Assembly: GCF_000019685.1 (NCBI RefSeq)
Contig: NC_011247.1
Coordinates: 99,885 to 163,884, forward strand
From: Borrelia duttonii Ly
Lineage (GTDB): Bacteria; Spirochaetota; Spirochaetia; Borreliales; Borreliaceae
DNA: 64,000 nucleotides
Direction of reading: 5' to 3'
Shown: positions 19,685-28,422 of the stretch, one piece after another
Position numbering within the stretch: the first letter of the stretch is position 1
Layout: each line of letters starts with the position of its first letter
The notes under the pieces: generated by a model
The model's database searches: none
What the model saw: the letters and a program-made list of their open reading frames with translations, nothing else
What the model was told of the DNA's origin: nothing
Program-made: the position numbers and the translations under genes

Positions 19685-20641
19685 TCATTTTTTAAAAGAA
19701 TCTTTTAATGCACTCTCTAAAATACTTCCTTCAAAAAAAGTTTTCAAATGTTCATAAATCTTATCATAATTATTACCAAATGCAGTTAATGCAAATAAAA
19801 ATTCTCTTGCAAAAAATCTAATGCAAGCCCAACTCCAATCACTAGAATTTTCTTCAGAATAATCATCTAAAAAGATTTTAATATTATCGCCTTTCATATC
19901 TACAACATAAGTATCACAAAGATGTACTGTACCTTTATTTTGATCTACAAAAAAAGGCTCTCTTAAATGCCAACCTGCCATTTTTTTTCTAATCTCTTGT
20001 CTTTTTTTATTATAAAATTTTTGCATCAATGTTATCAGCTCTTTCCACTTAACAGAATCATCTCTCATCCAACCCAAAAATTTATCAACTCTACTACTAA
20101 ATTTAACAATATTATCAGATATATTCCCAAAACTCTCATCAGTATCATTTGCATCATCACCTAAATTCTTATTATTCTGCTTTTCCTTAACAAGTTTAGG
20201 CTTAATAATATTAGAATTTTGTATTACATCAGAATTACTCTTCTCACTAGTAACTTCATCAATATCTATTCCATAATCTTTAAAATTAAAAGCACCATTT
20301 TCATCTTGCATACCTACAACACCAGAACCAACAACTTCTCCAACAACTTCTCTATTTGTATTAACATCAATATCTGAAATTACTTCTGCAACATCATCAC
20401 TACCCAAATAATAAATTGCCCCTTTAATTTTAAAGCCAAAATTCACAACAGAAGACATTACCATCCTATCTGCACCAGTAATTGTTGCACTTTTAAAAAC
20501 AGAACCAATTAAATTACAGATTTTATTATTAGGGGAAAAATCACCCAATACCATAGCACCACAAAACTGATAACTAAATGGTAAAACACTCAAAAATATA
20601 AAAAAAATATTTAAAACACCAATTTTATTAATAAATCCCAT
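19685..20641 (-). CDS. exported protein, family not identified
   Basis: The likely start is the ATG at 20641 (MGFINKIGVLNIFFIFLSVL), 5 nt after GGAGG; the open frame allows ten more codons upstream. The 318-residue protein has a hydrophobic N-terminal signal or anchor. A Cys at about residue 27 (YQFCGAM) could be a weak lipobox, but this is uncertain. The middle is acidic (DVNTNREVVGEVVG, DEVTSEKSNSD) and the C-terminal third has a tryptophan- and aromatic-rich domain (ENSSDWSWACIRFFAREFLF). It is downstream of the 20865/21628 pair on the same strand, separated by about 220 nt. Function unknown. Confidence 0.7.
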   Translation of the reverse strand: MGFINKIGVLNIFFIFLSVLPFSYQFCGAMVLGDFSPNNKICNLIGSVFKSATITGADRMVMSSVVNFGFKIKGAIYYLGSDDVAEVISDIDVNTNREVVGEVVGSGVVGMQDENGAFNFKDYGIDIDEVTSEKSNSDVIQNSNIIKPKLVKEKQNNKNLGDDANDTDESFGNISDNIVKFSSRVDKFLGWMRDDSVKWKELITLMQKFYNKKRQEIRKKMAGWHLREPFFVDQNKGTVHLCDTYVVDMKGDNIKIFLDDYSEENSSDWSWACIRFFAREFLFALTAFGNNYDKIYEHLKTFFEGSILESALKDSFKK

Positions 20642-20864
20642 TTTTACCTCCAAATAAATTTGTAATTTCACATTTTTCTATAATCCAAAGTTAAAAATTA
20701 GCTTATAAATAAAAAAAGTGTATAACAATAAAATAAAAATAAAATAAAAAACTTATAAAAACTAAAGTAAATAATATATCAACAGCTATTTTGTGATTTG
20801 ACCAAAATTAAAAGTTAAACATATTTTAAATATAAATTATAAAATAACATAAATTAAAATAAAT

Positions 20865-21581
20865 CTAAAACGCATCTATACCTATATCTTCAACTTTATC
20901 TTCATCTTTATTGAATACACTAAAATCATCAGAAGATAAAAAGTTAGTAACTGAAATGTTATATTTTGCATCATCAGCAGATATCAAAGTAATTGTTAAT
21001 GTTTTTTGCTTAAGTAACAATTTAAATAAAGCCTCATTAATTGAAATAGAAAAATAATTAATTACATTAACAGGATATTCTCCCACAATTTTACTATCTA
21101 AGTCATTACTTTTATTAAACTTAAAATACGGAACATCAGATGATTTAAAATCTACATCTAATTTGTTGTCATACATAAAAACTCTATCACCATCAAGCCA
21201 ACTAAAAAAAACATCTTTAAAATCCATCAAATATCCATTATCAGCTACAGCAAAATGAAACTCAAAATATGGATAGGGAGCTAGTATTTTTTCTCTCTCT
21301 TCGTTTTGCAAAGACTTAAATTCATCAGAATCTTCATTAATATAATAAGCAGCAAACGAAAACTTCTGTACTCTATTTAAATTAAGATTTTCATAATAAG
21401 TAATCTTTCTCACCATATCCCTATCAGAACCACTATGATAATAACGTCCGCTCTTTTTTTTCAAAACTTCATTTAACATTTTACTTCTAATAAAAATTCC
21501 AAAAAAAAACAAAAATGCTATAAAAAAACATATAACTATAACAACATATACTTTAAATATAATTACCTTAACCTTACTCAT
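20865..21581 (-). CDS. membrane-anchored exported protein, unknown family
   Basis: A 238-residue protein with one N-terminal transmembrane segment (residues 6-30, very rich in Phe, Ile and Val) and no lipobox cysteine, so it is probably an inner-membrane-anchored periplasmic protein. The soluble part is beta-rich, with YPYFEFHFAVADNGYLMDF and YPVNVINYFSISINEAL segments. It starts 46 nt after the 21628-22188 gene and is likely in the same transcription unit. GAGGAAATATA precedes the ATG. Function not recognised. Confidence 0.7.
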   Translation of the reverse strand: MSKVKVIIFKVYVVIVICFFIAFLFFFGIFIRSKMLNEVLKKKSGRYYHSGSDRDMVRKITYYENLNLNRVQKFSFAAYYINEDSDEFKSLQNEEREKILAPYPYFEFHFAVADNGYLMDFKDVFFSWLDGDRVFMYDNKLDVDFKSSDVPYFKFNKSNDLDSKIVGEYPVNVINYFSISINEALFKLLLKQKTLTITLISADDAKYNISVTNFLSSDDFSVFNKDEDKVEDIGIDAF

Positions 21582-21627
21582 TATATTTCCTCACTAAATA
21601 TTTACCTAAAAATATAAAACAAAATTT

Positions 21628-22188
21628 CTAATTGACTAAAAACTTATCAAAAAGATCAAAAAATTGCTTAGAACTATCAACACTAAAATTAAAACTAAAG
21701 TCAACCTTATTCTTTCCATGACTACCACGTTCAACACACTCAACATTAAATTTAAGACCTTGAGTTCTTGACATGTCCCCAAGTTGTAAATGCTCTCCCA
21801 ATGCAGGATCAAAATAAATATAAAATCCTGTAAGCTCTATTGAATCATCAAAAGGCAACAAATACTCTTTACCGGTTAATTCTAATGGAGCATCATAAAA
21901 TCTCCACAAATTTTTGGTAGCAACTTCAATGCCATTAAAAGAAACCCTTAAAAGATCAAGAGCTTTTTTAGTCTTAATGTCAAAATTAAAAAGAATATAA
22001 TTACCCTTATATTTATCACTTACATAAGGATATACAACATGAACACCACCTAAATCATTCCCTAAAACCATCTCTACCTTAACAGTGCTATCATCAACAT
22101 TATGATGAATAGTAATTTTCTCTGAAGCGGATAAACGTGAACAACTAAAAACAAATGTTGTTAACATCAAAATAATATTTAATATCAT
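21628..22188 (-). CDS. small exported beta-rich protein, putative lipoprotein
   Basis: A 186-residue protein with a short signal peptide (MILNIILMLTTFVFSC) and a plausible lipobox VFSC. The mature part is beta-rich (GNYILFNFDIKTKKALDLL, EYLLPFDDSIELTGFYIYF) and resembles in style S2/P23-type Borrelia proteins, although I cannot show homology. GGAGGGCAGATAATTT precedes the ATG at 22188. It is first in a minus-strand unit with the 20865 gene and is divergent from the S2/P23-like pair. Confidence 0.65.
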   Translation of the reverse strand: MILNIILMLTTFVFSCSRLSASEKITIHHNVDDSTVKVEMVLGNDLGGVHVVYPYVSDKYKGNYILFNFDIKTKKALDLLRVSFNGIEVATKNLWRFYDAPLELTGKEYLLPFDDSIELTGFYIYFDPALGEHLQLGDMSRTQGLKFNVECVERGSHGKNKVDFSFNFSVDSSKQFFDLFDKFLVN

Positions 22189-22352
22189 AAATTATCTGCC
22201 CTCCATTATAAAATAGCGATTAAACTTTTACAATATTTTTAAATCCCAAAAAATAAATAGATAATATATAAAATAGATAGGATTATTATACGTATTAACT
22301 TATTATACTATGACTAATAGTACGTCATAATTAACATTATAACAATCAAGAT

Positions 22353-22379
22353 GATAAAATTTTAAACTTATGCGATAAT
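22353..22379 (+). promoter_or_regulatory. duplicated promoter-like element, copy 1
   Basis: A 27-nt block identical to 23399-23425. It ends in TGCGATAAT, which reads as an extended -10 box (TGnGATAAT), 45 nt upstream of the 22424 start. No clear -35 box. Promoter role inferred from shared position upstream of two paralogs. Confidence 0.5.
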
Positions 22380-22423
22380 AAACACTTATGAAAAACAAAT
22401 CAATTTAATAAAGGAAATACTTT

Positions 22424-23239
22424 ATGCATACAAAAACATTATTACCAATAATTACCACTATGTTCTTCATTCAATGCAATAACGCAACAGATGAACAAAT
22501 ACAATATAAAATAAAAATACCAAAAGAGTCTAATACTATACATGATGAACTTTTAAGCAACATTAACAATCTCACTTCAAACACAAGCAATAAACAAATA
22601 AACTCTAAATCAATATTAACACAACTTATTCAAGAACCATATGAAACATTGGAAGGAAATAAATTAATTACAATTTCTCTTCTCTTCTTAAGTACAAAAA
22701 AACTCACAGTAACATGGATTAAAAATAAAGCCATAAGTATTAAAGGAGAAGATGGGCAACCTTTAAATGAACTTATCAATAAAATAAAATATTCCTATTC
22801 AATATCACCTATTCAAGAAGATGGAAAATTAAGTAGTAATATTATGCCTATTGTTCTATTTGAAACAACACAAAATGGTCAGGATCTAGAAGTTACAAGT
22901 TTTACTTTAACAGATGAACCAAATTTAGACTTTAATAAAAGACAATATTCAGCACTAACTTCTCTTTTCTACACGCCACCAAAAACTGAAACATCACAAG
23001 AGAGTGGATATGTTAATGCACATCCATTCTGGATAGCAAATAAAAATAACGAAGTAATAAAAGCACTAACAAAAAATCAATCAATCAAAGCTAAAATAAA
23101 AGTTTACAATAAAAATAGTAAAGTCACTACAGAATACAATATAATGCTAGAAAGCCATTATCTGTCTCAATTAATAAAAGATACACTTCAAAAATATCCA
23201 GAAATAAATACTATTGCTCCGAAATTTAAACTTTTATAA
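22424..23239 (+). CDS. S2/P23-like family lipoprotein, copy 1
   Basis: A 271-residue protein. Residues 1-18 are a signal peptide with an imperfect lipobox ending FIQC. The body has the pattern I associate with the Borrelia S2/P23 antigen family: an EPYETLEGNK segment, VTWIKNKAISIKGEDG, IKYSYSISPI, MPIVLFETTQNGQ and SLFYTPPKTE followed by SGYVNAHPFWIANKN. These blocks are shared almost exactly with the next gene. Function unknown; members are surface or periplasmic antigens. AAGGAAATACTTT precedes the ATG. Confidence 0.65.
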   Translation: MHTKTLLPIITTMFFIQCNNATDEQIQYKIKIPKESNTIHDELLSNINNLTSNTSNKQINSKSILTQLIQEPYETLEGNKLITISLLFLSTKKLTVTWIKNKAISIKGEDGQPLNELINKIKYSYSISPIQEDGKLSSNIMPIVLFETTQNGQDLEVTSFTLTDEPNLDFNKRQYSALTSLFYTPPKTETSQESGYVNAHPFWIANKNNEVIKALTKNQSIKAKIKVYNKNSKVTTEYNIMLESHYLSQLIKDTLQKYPEINTIAPKFKLL

Positions 23240-23398
23240 AGTTTTAAAAAATTTTCAAAAAACAAATATTATATAAAATGATTACATAAATAATATTGAA
23301 CGTATAAATAATAATATTATTTATACGTATTAATTTTTATCTACTATTACATAATTACCAATATCATAATAAATTACAACATTAATAATTACTAAGGT

Positions 23399-23425
23399 GA
23401 TAAAATTTTAAACTTATGCGATAAT
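23399..23425 (+). promoter_or_regulatory. duplicated promoter-like element, copy 2
   Basis: Identical to 22353-22379, with the extended -10-like TGCGATAAT, here 78 nt before the 23503 start. Similarity continues for about 25 nt downstream, with small changes. Confidence 0.5.
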
Positions 23426-23502
23426 GAAAACTCATGAAAAATCAATTCGTTTGATGGATGACATGAAGTAATTTATAAATAAAAACTAAGGAGAAAAACC
23501 TT

Positions 23503-24303
23503 ATGAACACAAAAATTTTATTATCAATACCTACAGTTGTAATTTGCACTCAATGCAATAATACAACAAATGAAAAATTACAATATGAGGAGAATTTATC
23601 AAGAGAAATTATTAGTAGACGTAAAGAATACATTGAAAAATTTGAAGACCTTCAAAGTAGAACAACAAATCCCACAGAAGAATTAAATAAAACTCTCAAA
23701 GAACCATATGAAACAATTGAGGGAAATAAATCAATTACAATTCCTATCCTTTTCATGCATAAAACAATAAATATAACGTGGATTAAAAACAAAGCATTAA
23801 CTATTAACGGACTAGACAGCAAACCCATAAGCGAACTTCAAAATAAAATAAGATATTCTTATTCAATATCACCTATTTACGAAAATGGAGCATTAAGTAA
23901 TAAAATTATGCCTATTGTTCTATTTGAAACAACACAAAATGGGCAAGATTTTGAGGTTACAAGCTTCACTTTAATAGATGCACCAAATTTAGACTTTAAT
24001 ACAAGAAAATATTCAGCAGTATCTTCTCTTTTCTACACGCCACCAAAAACTGAAAAATCACAAGAGAGTGGATATGTTAATGCATATCCATTCTGGATAG
24101 CAAATAAAAATAATGAAGTAATAAAAGCACTAACACAAAATAGATTAATTAGAGCTAAAATAAAAGTTAAAAATCCTAAAACTAGATTTGCTGAGGAATA
24201 CGATATAGAACTAGACACACAGTATCTGATATTACTAATAACAGACGTACTACAAAAGAATCCAGGGTTAAGCAAAGTAGCGCCTAGTTTTAACCTTAAG
24301 TGA
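23503..24303 (+). CDS. S2/P23-like family lipoprotein, copy 2
   Basis: A 266-residue paralog of the preceding gene. The N-terminal 75 residues are diverged (a Glu/Lys-rich region) while the middle and C-terminal portions are strongly conserved. The signal peptide MNTKILLSIPTVVICTQC has its Cys in a weak lipobox (CTQC). AAGGAGAAAAACC gives a strong ribosome site. The tandem pair plus the repeated promoter block shows a duplication of about 1.05 kb. Divergence concentrated near the N-terminus suggests different exposed surfaces. Confidence 0.65.
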   Translation: MNTKILLSIPTVVICTQCNNTTNEKLQYEENLSREIISRRKEYIEKFEDLQSRTTNPTEELNKTLKEPYETIEGNKSITIPILFMHKTINITWIKNKALTINGLDSKPISELQNKIRYSYSISPIYENGALSNKIMPIVLFETTQNGQDFEVTSFTLIDAPNLDFNTRKYSAVSSLFYTPPKTEKSQESGYVNAYPFWIANKNNEVIKALTQNRLIRAKIKVKNPKTRFAEEYDIELDTQYLILLITDVLQKNPGLSKVAPSFNLK

Positions 24304-24338
24304 ATTAAAAAGTCAATCATTAAATTAATTATTTAAAA

Positions 24339-24386
24339 ACAAGATTCTACACTACAGCTTAAGCAAACAATAGTGTAGGATCTTGT
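24339..24386 (+). terminator. terminator hairpin after the S2/P23-like pair
   Basis: A 16-bp stem with one mismatch (ACAAGATTCTACACTA with TAGTGTAGGATCTTGT) and a 16-nt loop, 35 nt after the stop. Confidence 0.65.
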
Positions 24387-24640
24387 ATCATAATAACGTT
24401 ATAGCATTAACTTAATCATAAAACAAAGTTACCTTTCGCTTAAATCATTATAATTTAAGAACAAAGCAAAATCTTTTAAACCCTTCAAACATCCTTAATT
24501 AATTTATAAGTCTACAACAAACACAACAAACAAAAATCTTAAATAAGATATATGCATCTACCTCAACACAAGTCAAGAAGTTAATTCTCAAAATGTCCAA
24601 GATTAACATCATAGTCCCTACTCCCTTAAGTACTTAGGTT

Positions 24641-24659
24641 TTTTCACATAATGTGAAAA
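24641..24659. other. palindrome in a 500-nt noncoding stretch
   Basis: TTTTCACAT and ATGTGAAAA flank a single A. It lies in the gene-free stretch 24387-24902, which otherwise holds only AT-rich sequence, a CTTAAGTACTTAG motif just before, and the small hairpin at 24870-24888. Operator-like, unproven. Confidence 0.4.
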
Positions 24660-24869
24660 GGAAATAAAAGATTAGATTATACCTGCACATTTCTTAACCC
24701 ATGCATTATCTTATTTTCTCTAAAGAAGCATATAGCAATATTCAAATAAAACAAGTATTACTGAAAATAAAAACAATAAAAATTAAACAAATATACCTAA
24801 CCAACTATATCAAATATCAATGGCTTGTACTTTTTAGTCAAAAATGATAACATGAATTATAAAATAACA

Positions 24870-24888
24870 TTACCGTCAAAATCGGTAA
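24870..24888 (+). promoter_or_regulatory. leader hairpin before the 24903 lipoprotein gene
   Basis: TTACCG and CGGTAA around a 7-nt loop, ending 3 nt before the AGGAG ribosome site. Could modulate access to the ribosome site or act as an operator. Confidence 0.4.
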
Positions 24889-24902
24889 AAGGAGAATGTT
24901 TA

Positions 24903-25355
24903 ATGAAAAAAATTATTTTAAGCGCCTTCGTGGCATTATTCACTTTTATAAGTTGTGGTGACAAAAAAGTAGACCCATCAAAATACGGCACAGGAACAGG
25001 TACTAATTATGTTAAGTTTATACAAGATCCAGACAAAGTAGTAGCTCTTGCTAAAAACTTTAATGATATTAAAGATGCATTGCCTAAAGAAACAACAGGT
25101 AAACCTTACAAAGAAGCAAACTTAACTGCAGCATTTACTGCTATTTCTACACATGAAACTAAATTCTTAAAAGCATTAGCTCTAGAAAAAGCAAGGAAAA
25201 GTGCAAAAGAAAATGAAAATGCAAACTCAACAGAAATAGACAAAGAATTTGAAACATACTTGACAGAGAATTTAAAGTTTGCGAAAGGTGGTGAGACTGT
25301 AGATGGAAGTTACGCAAGTATCATGAAAAAATTTACAGATGAATTAGTAAAATAA
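24903..25355 (+). CDS. small surface lipoprotein, unknown family
   Basis: The start is set at 24903 because AAAGGAG lies 8 nt upstream and the signal peptide begins there (MKKIILSAFVALFTFISC, lipobox FISC); the open frame extends 26 codons further upstream. The 150-residue product has a Lys/Asp/Gly tether and a helical domain (KFIQDPDKVVALAKNFNDI to SYASIMKKFTDELVK). Size and all-helical design recall small abundant Borrelia outer-surface lipoproteins, but I do not recognise the family. It has its own leader and terminator, so it is probably monocistronic and individually regulated. Confidence 0.75.
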   Translation: MKKIILSAFVALFTFISCGDKKVDPSKYGTGTGTNYVKFIQDPDKVVALAKNFNDIKDALPKETTGKPYKEANLTAAFTAISTHETKFLKALALEKARKSAKENENANSTEIDKEFETYLTENLKFAKGGETVDGSYASIMKKFTDELVK

Positions 25356-25443
25356 AATTCTAAGCAAAGTTTTTGCTTTACAAATAAATTAATAATTTAT
25401 TTGTAACAAAATATAATCTATAACACTTCAGATAGATTAATAA

Positions 25444-25476
25444 CAGATGTACTACCAGTAGTACATCTGATTTATT
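25444..25476 (+). terminator. terminator for the 24903 lipoprotein gene
   Basis: Perfect 11-bp stem CAGATGTACTA with TAGTACATCTG and a CCAG loop, followed by ATTTATTTT; about 90 nt after the stop. Confidence 0.75.
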
Positions 25477-25639
25477 TTAAACTCTATTGACACACTTAAA
25501 TATATTAATAATATTCATAAAACTTAAACAATTATTAACAATTAAAAATATAATAAAAATATAGAAATCTTAAAAAGACTGAACTATAATGTTATAGGTT
25601 GTGTTCACAATGGTTATTCCATTAAATTACTTTAAATAA

Positions 25640-25671
25640 TAAAAGCTAAAGTCATTGTACTCTAGCTTTTA
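25640..25671 (-). terminator. terminator hairpin downstream of the terminase gene
   Basis: TAAAAGCTA pairs with TAGCTTTTA over a 14-nt loop, 62 nt after the terminase stop on the minus strand; T-runs on both sides allow bidirectional use. This shows that the terminase transcript now ends here, not in the portal gene. Confidence 0.6.
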
Positions 25672-25732
25672 TTTTAATGTTTTTACATTGCTTCACATAA
25701 TACTTAATTGTATATAACATATAATACAAATA

Positions 25733-27085
25733 TTAAATATATCTGCTCATACTAAAATGCTTAATTTTATCATGATATTTAAGACTTAAGAGCAAATAAC
25801 AAGCACTAAGTGCATCAAGAGCATCATCTCTGCATCTAGAGAGGCCATTATAACTATAAATATCATTTATTACATTTTTATCTGTTATTTTTAAAAACTC
25901 GATACTACGGGCATTAAATAAGGGTATGAGAGTACATATTCTTACAAATTTATTACTTAAAGGTTTAACGGCTGATATTTTAAAATAATGATTCATATTT
26001 CGTCTTAAAGACGTCATAATTTTTGTTAAAAATCCATACCCATCAGTATTATCCCTATCTTCAATATAAAGGGTATTGATATTAAAATCCTCTGCAAACA
26101 CACTAATTGCATGAAGAATTGATTCATCACTTATTGGCTTTTTATCTTGATAAATATAAGCATAATATTTATCACCCATCTTCTCAAACACACAAATAGC
26201 AGTATTATCCATACCAACAGAAAATGCAGGATCAATATACATAATTGGACTTTTAAATGTATATTCACAATTTAAAATTACTTCATTAAAACATGAATCA
26301 ATACTGGCAGTCCATTCCCCAAGAAGCACACGAGCCTTATATGCGGACAAATTTTTATAAATTGCCTCTTGTGTTTTAATAAAATCTTTTGAATTTAAAG
26401 GATTATCATAAATATTAAAATTATATGTCCTATACACATCTCTATTATCAATATAATCAACCTTAAAGTAATGCGCAGGATGATCTGGATTTGTATCAAA
26501 AATAATTATACCTGGTTTTTGTCTTAGTCTTTTCATAATCTCAAGCAAAGTTTCTTTATGCATTAAAGTTGCTTCATTAACATAAACCAAAGCAGAATTA
26601 CTACCCCTAATTTTTGTAAAAGAATCAATATTTTTACCACCATAAATATTAAGTGTAAGACCTGCAATAGTACATGTAACTTGTCTTGAATCTTTTAAAA
26701 GATATTCTATATTTAAAAGACTACATATTTTTTCTATCTGTTTTAATGTATTTGCAAGTAAAGTACCAATTGAACTTCCAACAATAAAATTATTAGTATC
26801 TTTGTGATAATGATCTCTATTAATAATTAAAAGTTTAATAAGCAAATATGATGCCAAGAATGTCTTACCACTAGATATTCCTCCATTAAAGATTATTTTG
26901 GAACAAAAATTATTATCAATATCTCTAAGCACTTCTTTTTGTTTTAAGGTTAAATATTTATTTTCAAACAACTTAAAATCAATTTTATTATCTTTATTTT
27001 GTAAAAAAGAACTAATATCAATATTAAATTTTTGCTTAAATTTTTTTTGTAATTTAATAAAAACAGGCAAATTATTTAATTGCAC
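25733..27085 (-). CDS. terL: phage terminase large subunit (PBSX type)
   Basis: A 450-residue terminase that packages DNA into the procapsid. An ATPase domain carries Walker A GGISSGKT (residues 68-75), a Walker B-like ALVYVNEA (Asn170-Glu171) and the FDTNP coupling motif (196-200). A C-terminal RNase H-like nuclease domain has Asp285 (YIDPAF), Glu342 (YIEDRDN) and Asp residues at 420-424 (RCRDDALDAL). All key acidic residues are present, so the enzyme looks intact. The small-terminase-like DUF603 gene lies 2 nt upstream. In cp32 the portal follows directly; here a terminator and about 20.7 kb of lipoprotein genes intervene. Confidence 0.9.
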   Translation of the reverse strand: MQLNNLPVFIKLQKKFKQKFNIDISSFLQNKDNKIDFKLFENKYLTLKQKEVLRDIDNNFCSKIIFNGGISSGKTFLASYLLIKLLIINRDHYHKDTNNFIVGSSIGTLLANTLKQIEKICSLLNIEYLLKDSRQVTCTIAGLTLNIYGGKNIDSFTKIRGSNSALVYVNEATLMHKETLLEIMKRLRQKPGIIIFDTNPDHPAHYFKVDYIDNRDVYRTYNFNIYDNPLNSKDFIKTQEAIYKNLSAYKARVLLGEWTASIDSCFNEVILNCEYTFKSPIMYIDPAFSVGMDNTAICVFEKMGDKYYAYIYQDKKPISDESILHAISVFAEDFNINTLYIEDRDNTDGYGFLTKIMTSLRRNMNHYFKISAVKPLSNKFVRICTLIPLFNARSIEFLKITDKNVINDIYSYNGLSRCRDDALDALSACYLLLSLKYHDKIKHFSMSRYI

Positions 27086-27087
27086 AA

Positions 27088-27639
27088 CTACTCCAACTTT
27101 AATCCCTTGGAATTAAAGATTTTCTTTAATTTAAGTAAACATCCATAATCTTCTTTCATTTCATTTAAGATAATCTTTTTAGATAGTCGATTTTTTTTAT
27201 AAATTTTATATCTTAAATCTAACTTCACTTTTTTACATAAGTCTTTATCATTATTATTGATATCTTTAGTTAATTTTAAAATCTCTTCATCAAGATTAAT
27301 AAGCCTTTTTAAATCAGAATTAATAATAATTTGCTTATATTTAAAATGAGAATTTATATAAGAATTTGCAACTTTATAAAATGATTTATAAAAACTATCA
27401 CGTTCCTTCTCAAGCATATAAGCTTGACATGTTGCATCACGAGCAAGAGCATCTAAATCAAAATTCAAGCAAGCATTAGTATCAAAATTATTTAAATCAC
27501 TTGCAACTTCACCCAAAATATTAATCTTAGCTTTTAAAACAGTAGATTCTCTAACCCCTAAAACCTTTGCTATATCAGATATACTTAAATTTGATTTAAA
27601 CAAAATACTATATTTTAATTCTTTATTTTTAAATACCAT
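27088..27639 (-). CDS. DUF603-like HTH protein, possible small terminase
   Basis: A 183-residue basic protein with an N-terminal helix-turn-helix (about residues 18-40: SISDIAKVLGVRESTVLKA) followed by a long Lys-rich helical region. A DNA-binding HTH followed by an oligomerising helical domain, placed directly before terL, is the usual layout of a phage small terminase subunit. The length and context fit the Borrelia DUF603 family. The small-terminase role is inferred from position and HTH. ATG at 27639. Confidence 0.7.
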   Translation of the reverse strand: MVFKNKELKYSILFKSNLSISDIAKVLGVRESTVLKAKINILGEVASDLNNFDTNACLNFDLDALARDATCQAYMLEKERDSFYKSFYKVANSYINSHFKYKQIIINSDLKRLINLDEEILKLTKDINNNDKDLCKKVKLDLRYKIYKKNRLSKKIILNEMKEDYGCLLKLKKIFNSKGLKLE

Positions 27640-27955
27640 TTAAATAAATTGTAAACAAATTTTTACAAAAAAACAAGAGTAATTTAATTCTACTATATCA
27701 AAACACTAACTTTATCAAAAAAAATAAAACCACAAAATAGATATTGGACTAATCCAATATCTTAAGAAAAGGAGAAAAGCATAGTTAAAAATCATTCTAA
27801 TGCCAAGCTTCATCATTAACAAACAACTCAACTTTAAATACAGTCTAACATAAAAAACAATTTAAATAAACAAAATTTAATATTTTTTGATATATTAATA
27901 TAATAATGTATTAAATTATAAAGTCAAAAAACATACAAAAACATTAATCACAATC

Positions 27956-27990
27956 CTCTCACGTCAAGAATTTTTGTCTTGACGTGAGAG
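27956..27990. repeat. perfect 14-bp inverted repeat beside the maintenance cluster
   Basis: Arms CTCTCACGTCAAGA and TCTTGACGTGAGAG around a 7-nt loop. It lies in the 783-nt gene-free stretch between DUF603 and PF49 and is much GC-richer than its surroundings. Candidate terminator for the PF49 transcript, or a replication or partition site. Confidence 0.6.
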
Positions 27991-28024
27991 AACTCACAAA
28001 AATATTCCTAACAACTCTTAAATA

Positions 28025-28077
28025 TTAAAGGGTTTATTGGAAACTCTGGCCTCAAAGTACCCCAATAAACCCTTTAA
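28025..28077. repeat. perfect 16-bp inverted repeat beside the maintenance cluster
   Basis: Arms TTAAAGGGTTTATTGG and CCAATAAACCCTTTAA around a 21-nt loop, 34 nt from the first inverted repeat. Confidence 0.6.
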
Positions 28078-28218
28078 GGTAACAGGTCCTTATATTAAGA
28101 GTGACACATTGCATGTCAATCTGTACTAACTATAATATATAACAATTTAAAACATTTTGCAAACATTTTTTTAAAATTTTTTCATTTTTTTTAAAAAACA
28201 TCAAAAAAAAGCAAAATA

Positions 28219-28310
28219 ATCTAATTTATTGATAAATAATACAAAAAAATCTAATTTATTACAAAAAATATAAATTCCATCTTAATAATTTTCATAATTT
28301 ATTAGATTTA
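28219..28310. repeat. AT-rich direct repeats downstream of PF49
   Basis: The 12-mer ATCTAATTTATT occurs at 28219-28230 and 28249-28260, and a related inverted form lies near 28296-28310. The tract is nearly pure A+T and could be a DNA-unwinding or iteron region; weak evidence. Confidence 0.35.
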
Positions 28311-28422
28311 TTTCTAAAATCTCTGCTCTATCCATATAATAAATATGTAATAAATTTATTTATATAAAATTCAAAGACTTTTAAAAATAAATCTAAATAT
28401 AATCCCATCAAAATACAATCAA

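Noticed and set aside
24826..24863. Specific -35/-10 promoter assignment for the 24903 lipoprotein gene
   Set aside because: TTGTAC and several TATAAT-like hexamers are present, but the AT-rich DNA offers too many alternatives to choose one.
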